The notes: a model not told the origin generated them from the letters alone. Shown: positions 25,341 through 33,938, numbered from the stretch's first letter. The stretch is 64,000 bases of DNA from Shewanella sp. Choline-02u-19 (GCF_002836205.1 NZ_PJBE01000013.1:3162001-3226000); one strand, 5' to 3'. Program-made: numbers and translations.

Positions 25341-25979
25341 TTAAAACAGATCTTCTAGCCACTTCTTGGTCAGGCCAATACTGAGCATAACCTTAAGTTT
25401 TATCAGTGCCATGGTATCACCAGACTCCAGTGCAGTTTCGCCGCAACGCGGATCTGAGCGCTGCAATGCACCAGTCATTTTATGGTCGATTGGGATCGGT
25501 TCACAACCGTGTCCCGACTCACAAATAAAGTCCCACTTCTCTTTAGCGGGCACATGACAAGTGAAGCAGTTGCCATCAAAGCGATTCACTACATCAACAA
25601 AACCACGCTTTGCAATTTTAGAACCACTTTCATCAACTTCTAACTCAAAAAACTCCCAGTCACTGGTTGCCGGAAAAGTGCCAGGTTCACGCTTGACCAT
25701 AACTTCGGTTGGTACCAGTTGCACCACAGATCCTGTCGGATATATCGCTCCCTCAGGTGAATTAGCGGCGGCCAGAGTCCCGTTAATGTCTCCCAACAGA
25801 TTATCTACGTAAAAGTGGCGCACTGGCGTCATGTCGCGTATGCAGCTAAAACTTGTTTCATCAATATTTACAACGGCAGGTTCAGATTCAGGCGTTGTCG
25901 CGGCAGTGCTCGCTGTACTGCAAATCAGTGTAATGAACAAAATCATCGCACGTTGGCCATTAATTAATTCTGCTTTCAT
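25341..25979 (-). CDS. Monohaem c-type cytochrome, P460-like
   Basis: 212 residues with a signal peptide (hydrophobic MILFITLICSTASTAA, cleaved near residue 27). A single CxxCH site (NCFTCHVPAKEKWDF, about residue 142) lies after YPTGSVVQL, KREPG and a TSDWEFFEL segment. This order (YPTG...DWEFF...CFxCH) resembles cytochrome P460/c'-beta proteins, which bind NO or oxidise hydroxylamine. The cross-linking Lys and substrate cannot be judged from sequence alone. Extra Cys residues (ICESGHGC) follow the haem. AAGGA precedes the ATG. Inverted repeats flank the gene on both sides. Confidence 0.65.
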   Translation of the reverse strand: MKAELINGQRAMILFITLICSTASTAATTPESEPAVVNIDETSFSCIRDMTPVRHFYVDNLLGDINGTLAAANSPEGAIYPTGSVVQLVPTEVMVKREPGTFPATSDWEFFELEVDESGSKIAKRGFVDVVNRFDGNCFTCHVPAKEKWDFICESGHGCEPIPIDHKMTGALQRSDPRCGETALESGDTMALIKLKVMLSIGLTKKWLEDLF

Positions 25980-26264
25980 GGTGTTCCTTATTGTTAAAGC
26001 TTAAAAGATGAGCCAGATTTAAAATCTGTTTTACTACAGGCATTCATTGAACTGCCTGTGATCCTTTACTGCTGTCGGATTGAATGTATATTTCGAGCAA
26101 TTCAATTGCGCGCAATATTATTGCATTTATTTACTCATGACAAGTCTATGCTGGATAAACTTGTTAAAATAAACGCATTTGCTCAAGGCAAACCACTAAG
26201 CCAATTATAGTCTCAGCATCTTAAGCTCATCAGGGATGATAAGAGGGTAACCTTTTAAAAGTTT

Positions 26265-26278
26265 GGGTCAGAGTAAAC
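26265..26278 (+). repeat. GGGTCAGAGTAAAC-family repeat, copy 2
   Basis: GGGTCAGAGTAAAC followed by CTATGTTTTGCCCTCTTCTC, a downstream part shared with the copies at 29804 and 29865. The remainder of 25980-26493 shows no gene. Confidence 0.85.
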
Positions 26279-26493
26279 CTATGTTTTGCCCTCTTCTCTC
26301 CAATATCTAATAAACACCAACCCAAAAAACCTTACTCCGATCCTATTGCCCTTTGGACACTTTAATAAGAGTTAACGTTTACTCAGTCCCCACTTTTATC
26401 ATCTTATCATTCACTTAGCAGTAGATTTATGGGTACTGATACGAGTATTATTGTCTGAATTATTATCAAGTTATGTATGGATGCTGTTGATAA

Positions 26494-27507
26494 ATGATTC
26501 TTAAAACTAAGTCACCTCAAAACGCCCAATCGCCACAAGCTATAGCAGGCCTCAAGCAAGAACAAAATGTCGCCTTTTTTCTACGCCGTGCCTTTAAAGA
26601 TCATCCCGAAGTGCTGGTCATTAATGACTTTAAGTTCAGCTTCAATGATGAAACCGCGCAGATCGATCACTTAATCGTTTACCCCTATGGCTTTGTACTT
26701 ATTGAATCAAAAAGTATTAAAGGCCATGTAAAAGTAAACAAGCAACAAGAGTGGACTCGCAGCTATAACAGCAAGTGGCAAGGCATGCCCTCACCCATCA
26801 AACAAGTTGAGCTGCAACAAGCCCTGCTTAAAGAGCTACTCAATCATCATAGACTTGAGGTGTTAGGGAAAATGCTCGGCCTGAAACAAGGTTTTAGTGG
26901 GCGTTGCTGGGATCATCTTTGCGTAGTATCAAGTGATGCGATCATTGATAGACAAACCATGCCTAAAGCTGTTTCAGACAAATTAGTAAAATCAGAGTTT
27001 TTGGTCGATAAAACCAAAGAAATCATGAATCTAAAAAATAAATTTATGCGAGTTATAAGTATTGCGGATTCTAGACCTTACTTTAATCAAAAAGAACTCG
27101 ATTCAATTGGTCAATTCATTATTAACCAACATATTGATAGTAATAATCAGACAGCTGAAATAGACACGAAAGCCACTGCCATAACACCAACAGCCGCAAG
27201 TGTTATCCAGCCAATACATGCTCCTGTAGCACAAGCACTACAGCCTCTAGAGCAACCCGATATTCCAACTGACACCACAACTGATATACAGATAACGTTA
27301 TGCTGTAAACATTGCGGAGAATCAAACAACATCACCCCAATGTATGGCAAGTTTGGTTATTACATAAAATGTAATCAATGCACGAAAAACACGCCGATGA
27401 AACAGGCCTGCCCAAAGTGCCAAAGCAAGAATACCAAGGTAAAAAAACAAAAAGAGACCTACACGCTGAACTGCCAAGAGTGCAGCAGCGGGAGCTTGTT
27501 GATTTAA
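26494..27507 (+). CDS. NERD-domain protein with C-terminal zinc ribbons
   Basis: 337 residues. Residues about 20-140 form a NERD (nuclease-related) domain with the expected acidic core: AQIDHLIVYPYGFVLIESKS, where the Asp and E-x-K are the predicted nuclease residues. A linker rich in Thr/Ala/Pro (about 220-265) leads to a C-terminal topoisomerase-type zinc-ribbon region with four CxxC pairs (CKHC, CNQC, CPKC, CQEC). A DNA-processing role is likely; no defence partners were recognised. The ATG at 26494 has only a weak ribosome site. It lies between copies of the GGGTCAGAGTAAAC repeat. Confidence 0.85.
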   Translation: MILKTKSPQNAQSPQAIAGLKQEQNVAFFLRRAFKDHPEVLVINDFKFSFNDETAQIDHLIVYPYGFVLIESKSIKGHVKVNKQQEWTRSYNSKWQGMPSPIKQVELQQALLKELLNHHRLEVLGKMLGLKQGFSGRCWDHLCVVSSDAIIDRQTMPKAVSDKLVKSEFLVDKTKEIMNLKNKFMRVISIADSRPYFNQKELDSIGQFIINQHIDSNNQTAEIDTKATAITPTAASVIQPIHAPVAQALQPLEQPDIPTDTTTDIQITLCCKHCGESNNITPMYGKFGYYIKCNQCTKNTPMKQACPKCQSKNTKVKKQKETYTLNCQECSSGSLLI

Positions 27508-27670
27508 TGCCTAAGGGGGAATGTTACTCTGACTCTCTTTTTACAGTTTATCGGCAGCATAAGTGGTTAATTAAAGAAAATGGTTCCAATAGCCTGTGGC
27601 AAGCGCATGCGCAGACGCTGCTGAGACTCGCTGCACCTCTTTATAAAAGAAAGGGTCCTTGTAAGCTCAA

Positions 27671-27741
27671 CGAAAACATCTGACCTCCAAGGATGGATGG
27701 AATGCCGTATTCTGTCTGGAACAGAATTGGCCATGTTTTCG
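27671..27741. repeat. Nested stem-loop in a non-coding region
   Basis: An outer perfect inverted repeat CGAAAACAT (27671-27679) / ATGTTTTCG (27733-27741) encloses an inner one, ATTCTGT (27709-27715) / ACAGAAT (27721-27727), with GCC/GGC between them. It looks like a folded small repeat or short non-coding element. No gene is seen in 27508-27916. Confidence 0.5.
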
Positions 27742-27916
27742 ACGGCCTCAGCCGCATCTACACTGATTTAGAAAGCGGTAACTGCTGACTATGGAGTTAT
27801 AAATAGGAATACATACTCAGTAACTTTGATCATTGTTAAGGCATCGTCATTTTATCTGGGATAGTATAGAAAATAGATTAGTTACAAGCGCTAACGGACT
27901 AAGGGAATTGAATTAG

Positions 27917-28486
27917 ATGCTCATGGAAAGAGGGACCATTGTTCGTTGGAACAGTGACAAAGGCTTTGGATTTATCAAGCCAGATACAGCCAATGCCGGA
28001 GATGTGTTTATTCATATCTCAATACTAAAACAAATGGAAAGGAAGCCCATTGTAGGCGACCAAATCAACTATCACGCCGAGTGGCAAAGTGATGGCAAGA
28101 TCAAGGCCGTAAAAGCCAATATCGAAGGCGTGGCCGTTATCGCGTCCAACCAAAACAGAAAAACCAAAACACAGCACACTGCAAGACGCCAGCACCAGCG
28201 TAAGCCATCAAGCGGATTACTCATCCCACTTTTAGTCTTACTCGGCCTCGGCATATTTGGCTTTAAAAAATATGAAGAGATGACCGCAACGCCCGTACTC
28301 ACCAATAAAGACATTGAGCAGATGAAGTTCAACCCGGTACAGAACTTCCGCTGTGAAGCAGGAAAAGCACACTGCAGCCAAATGCGATCATGTGATGAAG
28401 CCACTTTCTACATCAAAAACTGCCCAGGCACAAAAATGGACGGTGACCACGACGGTGTACCATGTGAAAGGCAGTGGTGTAATTAA
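27917..28486 (+). CDS. Cold-shock domain, transmembrane helix and Excalibur domain protein
   Basis: 189 residues. Residues 1-68 are a cold-shock domain with RNA-binding motifs (GTIVRWNSDKGFGFIKP and DVFIHISIL). A basic linker is followed by one TM helix (about 100-117, GLLIPLLVLLGLGIFGF), and the C-terminus is an Excalibur calcium-binding domain (CSQMRSCDEATFYIKNCPG, then the D-x-D-x-D-G loop, CE and C). Thus a cytoplasmic nucleic-acid-binding domain is tethered to a periplasmic calcium-type domain. ATG codons at 27917 and 27923 are both possible. A relic of a sister gene is at 21838-21949. Confidence 0.85.
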   Translation: MLMERGTIVRWNSDKGFGFIKPDTANAGDVFIHISILKQMERKPIVGDQINYHAEWQSDGKIKAVKANIEGVAVIASNQNRKTKTQHTARRQHQRKPSSGLLIPLLVLLGLGIFGFKKYEEMTATPVLTNKDIEQMKFNPVQNFRCEAGKAHCSQMRSCDEATFYIKNCPGTKMDGDHDGVPCERQWCN

Positions 28487-28505
28487 CAGTTAAAGAGTTT
28501 GGGTT

Positions 28506-28523
28506 AAAGTTTACTCTGACCCC
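28506..28523 (-). repeat. GGGTCAGAGTAAAC-family repeat, copy 3
   Basis: AAAGTTTACTCTGACCCC, i.e. GGGGTCAGAGTAAACTTT on the minus strand, 20 bp after the cold-shock/Excalibur gene. It runs straight into the TGACCCCACTTTTT array and forms an inverted pair with copies 4 and 5 around the OMP gene. Confidence 0.85.
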
Positions 28524-28629
28524 ACTTTTTTGTGACCCCACTTTTTCTGACCCCACTTTTTATTTTACCTATCTCATTATTTCTGTGTGCCTTTTTGTGG
28601 GGATTCGTCAGACTCTGACCCCACTTTTT
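28517..28629 (+). repeat. Direct repeats TGACCCCACTTTTT (four copies)
   Basis: Exact 14-bp copies start at 28517, 28533, 28548 and 28616. The first three are 15-16 bp apart; the fourth follows after 54 bp. They overlap the end of the GGGGTCAGAGTAAAC repeat. The interval 28487-28834 carries no gene. Confidence 0.85.
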
Positions 28630-28834
28630 ACTTATGGGTTCTAAAATCGGAAACTTGAGGCTATCGAGTAACCACATTTATTACAATGCTATCAATTTTT
28701 AAATTAAATCTTACTCTATCTTGATTTGATTAGCAGACCCAATTTATTTAAATCAATTTTTAGTGTTATTAAAACAGCTAGTCTATGCTTACGCGTGGTG
28801 AACATTTCTCTAAAAAATCAGATAAGGACTATCT

Positions 28835-29731
28835 ATGGTTTACAAGAAATTATGTGGAGTTTTTCTTTTATGCATAACGGTTAACGATGCATGGGCAGTT
28901 AACTTAACAAACCCTACCACATCAAAGGGGCAAAACTGCGTATCGGTAAAAACTCTAGATATAAAACAAGTTGAGTCAGAATTATATAATGTTGATGTAG
29001 AAATTATTGGTCATTGTATTGAAAAAATGAATGTGAAGGTATGCCCTTCACAATCTAAAAGTGGGTGTGAATTTCACGTATTACCAAGTGGAGCAAGAAT
29101 AAAAACCGAGCTAAGCACCAAGAATGAGATACCAGATGTTTTTTATCAATGGGGGTTTTACGAAACAAGCCCGACTCCCAACTCTAAGGCTAGAGCTCCC
29201 AATTGGAATTTTATCGAAGCTTCCTATTTATCAGCTGATGTTGATGGTTTTGATCAAGATATCAAGCCAAAGGGTTATGGCGTGATAGGGTCTGCATTAC
29301 TAGGAAAGAATGTAATTTTGAGTGCTAGCTACAGTACAATTTCAGAGGATGTTGTAATAATAGACTCAAATATAGATGCCACTCTAAGCCTAGCCTCCGC
29401 AGGTATTGGATATCGTTTTGGAGCCAGCGATACAACAGACTTATTCGTCATGGCATCATATCTATATGTAGAATTCGAAGGCTCTTACGACGGAAATAGC
29501 GGTTCTTATGATGATAATGGCTACGGGTTGAAGCTTGGTGTCCGTTCAATGTTAACTGAGTCTTTTGAAGCTATTGCTACTATCGAACGTGCCGAGATAG
29601 ACAGTGAATCAGAAACCGCTTTTGCGGTGTCGGCTTATTACCATTTCAATAAACAGTTGGCTATCGGAATTGGCTATTCAGCAGCAGATGATATCAATAT
29701 GTATAGTGGTAACTTAAGGCTATCATTCTAA
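28835..29731 (+). CDS. Outer-membrane beta-barrel protein, unknown function
   Basis: 298 residues with a signal peptide (KKLCGVFLLCITVNDAWA, cleavage near residue 22). The N-terminal third has two likely disulfides (NCVSVKT, HCIEKMNVKVCPSQSKSGCE). From about residue 125 the pattern is alternating amphipathic strands (FIEASYLSADVDGF, VILSASYSTI, GIGYRFG, YGLKLGVRSML, SAYYHFNKQLAIGIGY) ending in LRLSF, typical of opacity-type eight-stranded OMPs. Base composition is more AT-rich than the neighbours and repeats flank it, which suggests recent arrival. Function not recognised. Confidence 0.75.
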   Translation: MVYKKLCGVFLLCITVNDAWAVNLTNPTTSKGQNCVSVKTLDIKQVESELYNVDVEIIGHCIEKMNVKVCPSQSKSGCEFHVLPSGARIKTELSTKNEIPDVFYQWGFYETSPTPNSKARAPNWNFIEASYLSADVDGFDQDIKPKGYGVIGSALLGKNVILSASYSTISEDVVIIDSNIDATLSLASAGIGYRFGASDTTDLFVMASYLYVEFEGSYDGNSGSYDDNGYGLKLGVRSMLTESFEAIATIERAEIDSESETAFAVSAYYHFNKQLAIGIGYSAADDINMYSGNLRLSF

Positions 29732-29803
29732 ATAATATTATCGTTATTAGGGCAAAGAAAACTTATTACTTTGCTCTCGATTTTGTACAAATACAAATAA
29801 ATT

Positions 29804-29882
29804 GGGGTCAGAATAAACTTTACTCTTTGCCCCTCTTCTCTAAAAATAAATTGAAAAATAAATTGGGGTCAGAGTAAACTTT
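29804..29882 (+). repeat. GGGTCAGAGTAAAC-family repeats, copies 4 and 5 (tandem)
   Basis: GGGGTCAGAATAAACTTT (29804-29821) and GGGGTCAGAGTAAACTTT (29865-29882) are each preceded by AATAAATT and followed by a CTTT-CCC-T-TTCTC tract like that after copy 2. The unit is 61 bp long. Confidence 0.85.
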
Positions 29883-30121
29883 ATGCTTTTCCCTTTTTCT
29901 CAAATATCGATTAACCCAATTCCAAACCTCGCCACTCACAGAGTCCAATCTCCCCCGTTGTAAATTTTCGCTTCTCAGGCCATTTCGTCGAGGCGCTGAG
30001 GGATTGACTCTTATGAACTCTTAGCAAATGCAATGGAGCGGGGACAAGCGCTTTACCCCTTGGCTCTGCTCTTTACAACAGAATGGGCGAAGCGCCACAG
30101 CTTTAAACTAATCTGCAGACA

Positions 30122-30158
30122 TAAAAAAACCGATACTGTTAAGTATCGGTTTTCTTTA
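30122..30158 (-). terminator. Bidirectional terminator downstream of groEL
   Basis: AAACCGATACT / AGTATCGGTTT, an 11-bp perfect stem with a GTTA loop. Read on the minus strand it ends in a T7 run, so it is the likely groESL terminator; it also has T residues on the plus side. Confidence 0.85.
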
Positions 30159-30207
30159 TTTGGCTTTAGCTTTTGAGCTATAGACCGACAACGTATTTTA
30201 CGTAGGA

Positions 30208-30289
30208 TAAATTGATTATGACAAGGCGCCTTGAGCGACGCGTAGTCTTTCTTACGCGAGCGAATGGCAACGCAGTAAGAATCAATTTA
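30208..30289. repeat. 82-bp palindromic repeat between groEL and its terminator
   Basis: Ends TAAATTGATT (30208-30217) and AATCAATTTA (30280-30289) are perfect inverted copies. Inside, CTTAC...GTAAG and GCG-rich segments can pair, giving a cruciform-like unit. It has no coding capacity. The wider non-coding stretch 29732-30300 otherwise holds only the tandem repeats and the terminator. Confidence 0.6.
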
Positions 30290-30300
30290 GACCAGTAAAA

Positions 30301-31944
30301 TTACATCATGCCGCCCATTCCACCCATACCGCCCATACCACCCATATCAGGTGCACCAGCTGATTCTTGTGGCGCATCACACACCATAGCTTCAGTAGTG
30401 ATCATTAGGCCTGCAATAGATGCAGCGAACTGTAGTGCACAACGGGTCACTTTAGTTGGGTCAAGGATACCCATCTCTAGCATGTCGCCGTAAGTGTCGT
30501 TACCCGCGTTGTAACCATAGTTACCAGTGCCGATCTTCACGTTGTTAGCAACAACTGAACCTTCTTCACCCGCGTTAGTCGCGATTTGACGAAGCGGTGC
30601 TTCCATAGCGCGTAGTGCGATAATCACACCGTGCTTCTGGTCTTCGTTAAGCACTTCAACTTCACCAATTTTGCTTGCTACACGTACAAGTGCAACACCA
30701 CCACCAGCAACAACACCTTCTTCAACGGCTGCGCGAGTTGCGTGTAGTGCATCTTCTACACGTGCTTTCTTCTCTTTCATTTCAACTTCAGTGGCTGCGC
30801 CAACCTTGATTACGGCTACGCCGCCTGCAAGTTTAGCCATACGCTCTTGAAGTTTTTCTTTATCGTAGTCTGAAGTTGATTCTTCAGCTTGGATTTTGAT
30901 TTGTGCAACGCGTGCTTTAATTTGAACTTCTTCACCGTTACCATCAATGATAGTGGTGTCATCTTTAGTGATGATAACGCGCTTTGCAGTACCCAAATCT
31001 TCTAGAGTCGCTTTTTCAAGCTCTAGACCAATCTCTTCAGCAATAACAGTACCGCCAGTTAGGATAGCGATATCTTGTAGCATTGCTTTACGACGATCGC
31101 CAAAACCAGGGGCTTTAACAGCAGCGACTTTAACGATACCGCGCATGTTGTTTACCACTAATGTGGCTAGCGCTTCGCCTTCAACGTCTTCAGCAACGAT
31201 AAGCAGTGGCTTACCTGTTTTAGCTAGACCTTCAAGGATAGGAAGCAATTCACGGATGTTTGATATTTTCTTATCAACCAACAATATGAATGGCGTTTCT
31301 AGTTCAATACTGCCCATTTCTGGGTTGTTGATGAAGTATGGTGATAGGTAACCACGGTCAAACTGCATACCTTCAACAACATCTAATTCGTTCTCTAACG
31401 CTTGGCCTTCTTCAACAGTGATAACGCCTTCTTTACCAACACGCTCCATCGCTGTTGCGATGATGTCACCAATTGATTCGTCAGAGTTAGCAGAGATAGT
31501 CGCAACTTGTGCGATAGCTTTAGATTCTGAACACTCTTGTGACAGTGTCTTAAGTTCAGCAACTGCAGCGATAACCGCTTTGTCGATACCGCGCTTAAGA
31601 TCCATTGGGTTCATGCCAGCAGCAACGGCTTTTAGGCCTTCTGTCACGATAGCTTGAGCAAGCACGGTAGCAGTAGTAGTACCGTCACCCGCAGCGTCAT
31701 TGGCTTTAGAAGCAACTTCTTTCACCATTTGAGCGCCCATGTTTTCGAACTTGTCAGCAAGTTCGATCTCTTTAGCGACTGACACACCATCTTTAGTGAT
31801 AAGTGGAGCACCGAAGCTCTTGTCTAGTACTACGTTACGACCTTTTGGGCCTAAAGTTACTTTTACTGCGTTTGCTAGTACGTTAACGCCTGCAAGCATT
31901 TTTACGCGTGCATCGTTACCAAATAATACGTCTTTAACAGCCAT
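30301..31944 (-). CDS. groEL: Chaperonin GroEL (Hsp60)
   Basis: 547-residue chaperonin that folds proteins with GroES and ATP in the cytoplasm. Starts AVKDVLFGNDARVKML, has the ATP site LGPKGRNVVLD and DGTTTATVLAQAIV, the family signature AAVEEGVVAGGG, and the usual Gly-Gly-Met tail (MGGMGGMGGMM). Length and every motif are standard. It lies 93 bp after groES in one operon; a sigma-32-type promoter precedes groES. Confidence 0.99.
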   Translation of the reverse strand: MAVKDVLFGNDARVKMLAGVNVLANAVKVTLGPKGRNVVLDKSFGAPLITKDGVSVAKEIELADKFENMGAQMVKEVASKANDAAGDGTTTATVLAQAIVTEGLKAVAAGMNPMDLKRGIDKAVIAAVAELKTLSQECSESKAIAQVATISANSDESIGDIIATAMERVGKEGVITVEEGQALENELDVVEGMQFDRGYLSPYFINNPEMGSIELETPFILLVDKKISNIRELLPILEGLAKTGKPLLIVAEDVEGEALATLVVNNMRGIVKVAAVKAPGFGDRRKAMLQDIAILTGGTVIAEEIGLELEKATLEDLGTAKRVIITKDDTTIIDGNGEEVQIKARVAQIKIQAEESTSDYDKEKLQERMAKLAGGVAVIKVGAATEVEMKEKKARVEDALHATRAAVEEGVVAGGGVALVRVASKIGEVEVLNEDQKHGVIIALRAMEAPLRQIATNAGEEGSVVANNVKIGTGNYGYNAGNDTYGDMLEMGILDPTKVTRCALQFAASIAGLMITTEAMVCDAPQESAGAPDMGGMGGMGGMGGMM

Positions 31945-32037
31945 TTTTAATTGTCCTTTAAATTCTGTTTAAATTACCGATGTGTCCTCTAAGCTCGAGC
32001 AACACATCAGCATTGAAAAATGTTTAAACGAAGTGGT

Positions 32038-32328
32038 TTAACTCACAACAGCCATTAGATCAGATTCTGAAAGGATCAGCACTTCTTCACCATCAATTTT
32101 TTCTTTCTTAACGCCGTAACCTTCGTTGAAGATAACCATGTCACCCACTTTTACGTCAAGTGGCTGAACTGAACCATTTTCAAGAATGCGGCCATTACCT
32201 ACAGCAAGAACTTCACCGCGTGATGATTGCTCAGCAGCACTACCTGTTAGTACGATGCCACCAGCTGACTTTGATTCAACTTCTGAACGTTTAACAATGA
32301 CACGATCATGTAATGGGCGAATATTCAT
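32038..32328 (-). CDS. groES: Co-chaperonin GroES (Hsp10)
   Basis: 96-residue lid of the GroEL chamber. Begins MNIRPLHDRVIVKRSEVES, followed by the mobile loop SAGGIVLTGSAAEQSSRGEV and the C-terminal VGDMVIFNEGYGVKKEKIDG; all are standard. First gene of the groESL operon. Confidence 0.99.
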   Translation of the reverse strand: MNIRPLHDRVIVKRSEVESKSAGGIVLTGSAAEQSSRGEVLAVGNGRILENGSVQPLDVKVGDMVIFNEGYGVKKEKIDGEEVLILSESDLMAVVS

Positions 32329-32442
32329 CGATGGATGCTCCTAGTATTTTGGTCGCCAGCGCTTATTGCTGACTATTAAAGATTGTAACGATATTGGTTG
32401 TTTTCACCTCTGTGAAAACAAAAATCTCGCTTGATGTTCGAG

Positions 32443-32471
32443 ATATGGGGGTAAAGGTCGACAGTTCCAAG
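32443..32471 (-). promoter_or_regulatory. Sigma-32 (heat-shock) promoter of groESL
   Basis: On the minus strand CTTGGAA (-35) is followed after about 14 bp by CCCCATAT (-10), a close match to the RpoH consensus CTTGAA / CCCCATNT. It lies about 115 bp upstream of the groES start. Confidence 0.8.
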
Positions 32472-32575
32472 CCCCATTTATAAAATAAATCTGTTTATTT
32501 TAACTCTGTTTTATAAATATTGCGGCAATCCTGATAGAATTCGCCGTCCAAGCATAGACTAGGCAACACTTCCCT

Positions 32576-33928
32576 ATGAAAGACAGACACGGGCTGCTAA
32601 CACAGCCAATTGGTCGTGTACTGCTAAATATGAGCCTCCCAAACCTGATTGGTATTCTAACCATTCTCGGGTTCAGCCTCATTGACACTTTTTTTATCAG
32701 CCAGTTAGGCACCGAATCCCTAGCGGCAATCAGCTTTACTTTTCCTGTAACCTTAATCATCGCCAGTATCGCTATTGGCATTGGCGCAGGAGTTTCCACC
32801 AACTTAGGCCGCCTTATAGGCAGTGGCCACGCTGATAAAGCCAAGATTTTTTTGCATGACGCGCTACTGTTAACCTTCTTGGTAACTGCGGTTATCTCGC
32901 TGCTTGGCAGCTTGTGTATTAGTCCGTTATTTAGCTTGCTCGGCGCTAACCAAAACAGCTTACCGCTGATCCATGACTATATGTTTACCTGGTATCTCGG
33001 TGCGCCATTATTGGTGTTGTTGATGGTGGGTAACCAAGGCCTACGCGCGACGGGGGATACCCACTCGCCGGCTAAAATAATGATGTTGGCGGCGCTGATA
33101 AACCTGATTCTGGATCCGCTGCTTATTTTCGGTATTGGGCCTTTCCCACGCTTAGAAATTCAAGGCGCTGCCATTGCCACGGTGGTCTCTTGGATAGTGG
33201 CGCTGTCGTTATCCACTCATCTACTGATTTTTAAGCGTCACTTAGTCGAGTTTGCTGAGTTTAATCTCGCCAGACTTAAGTGTAATTGGAAGCAACTGGC
33301 GCATATTGCCCAGCCTGCAACCTTAATGAACCTATTAAACCCAGTCACAAATGCCATTATCATGGCGATGCTGGCACGTATCGACCATAGCGCCGTCGCC
33401 GCCTTTGGCGCGGGCACTCGATTAGAGTCGGTGATGTTGATTGTGGTCATGGCGTTGTCGTCAAGCCTGGTGCCATTTGTGGCGCAGAACTTAGGCGCAG
33501 GGCAAACCGCTCGTGCCCGTGATGCATTGCTGCTTTCACTCAAGTTTGTATTGTTGTTTCAAACCCTACTTTATCTGCCGCTATTCTTTTTAGCCGAGCC
33601 TTTAGCACAATTGTTCAGTAGCGACCCACAAGTGATTGAGTGGTTGAGTTTTTATATTTTGGTATTACCTGCCGCTTACGGCCCTCTCGGCGTTGTTATC
33701 TTGGTGGCGACCACGCTCAATGCCTACCATAGACCCATGAGTTCACTGGTATTAAATATCTGCCGTTTGTTTTTAATCATGCTGCCATTGGCAGCTCTGG
33801 GCTCTTATCTGGGCGGCGTAAAGGGCTTGCTGCTCGCGCTACCGATCACCAATGCGTTGATGGGACTGGCTTGCTATATTCTGGCACGTCGAATTTCAGA
33901 ACCTGAACTCGCTCCAATAGCACACTAA
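32576..33928 (+). CDS. MATE family multidrug efflux transporter
   Basis: 450 residues with twelve predicted TM helices in two related halves. The N-terminal MATE pattern is clear (PIGRVLLNMSLPNLIGIL, then DTFFISQLGTESLAAISFTF, then GIGAGVSTNLGRLIG), as is the start of the second half (QPATLMNLLNPVTNAIIMAM). Such carriers expel cationic drugs, often fluoroquinolones, using sodium or protons. Its stop is 10 bp before a Qnr gene with its own AAAGGA site, so the two form an operon with a common quinolone theme. Confidence 0.93.
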   Translation: MKDRHGLLTQPIGRVLLNMSLPNLIGILTILGFSLIDTFFISQLGTESLAAISFTFPVTLIIASIAIGIGAGVSTNLGRLIGSGHADKAKIFLHDALLLTFLVTAVISLLGSLCISPLFSLLGANQNSLPLIHDYMFTWYLGAPLLVLLMVGNQGLRATGDTHSPAKIMMLAALINLILDPLLIFGIGPFPRLEIQGAAIATVVSWIVALSLSTHLLIFKRHLVEFAEFNLARLKCNWKQLAHIAQPATLMNLLNPVTNAIIMAMLARIDHSAVAAFGAGTRLESVMLIVVMALSSSLVPFVAQNLGAGQTARARDALLLSLKFVLLFQTLLYLPLFFLAEPLAQLFSSDPQVIEWLSFYILVLPAAYGPLGVVILVATTLNAYHRPMSSLVLNICRLFLIMLPLAALGSYLGGVKGLLLALPITNALMGLACYILARRISEPELAPIAH

Positions 33929-33938
33929 AGGACACCCG

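Noticed and set aside
27378..27683. Plus-strand open frame overlapping the end of the NERD gene
   Set aside because: It starts inside the zinc-ribbon coding region in another frame, has no ribosome site and runs into the non-coding repeat region.
28517..28629. Possible CRISPR-like array
   Set aside because: Repeats are only 14 bp, spacers are 1-2 bp except one, and there are no cas genes.
30947..31351. Long antisense frame within groEL
   Set aside because: A codon-bias shadow of groEL, with no start signals or homology.
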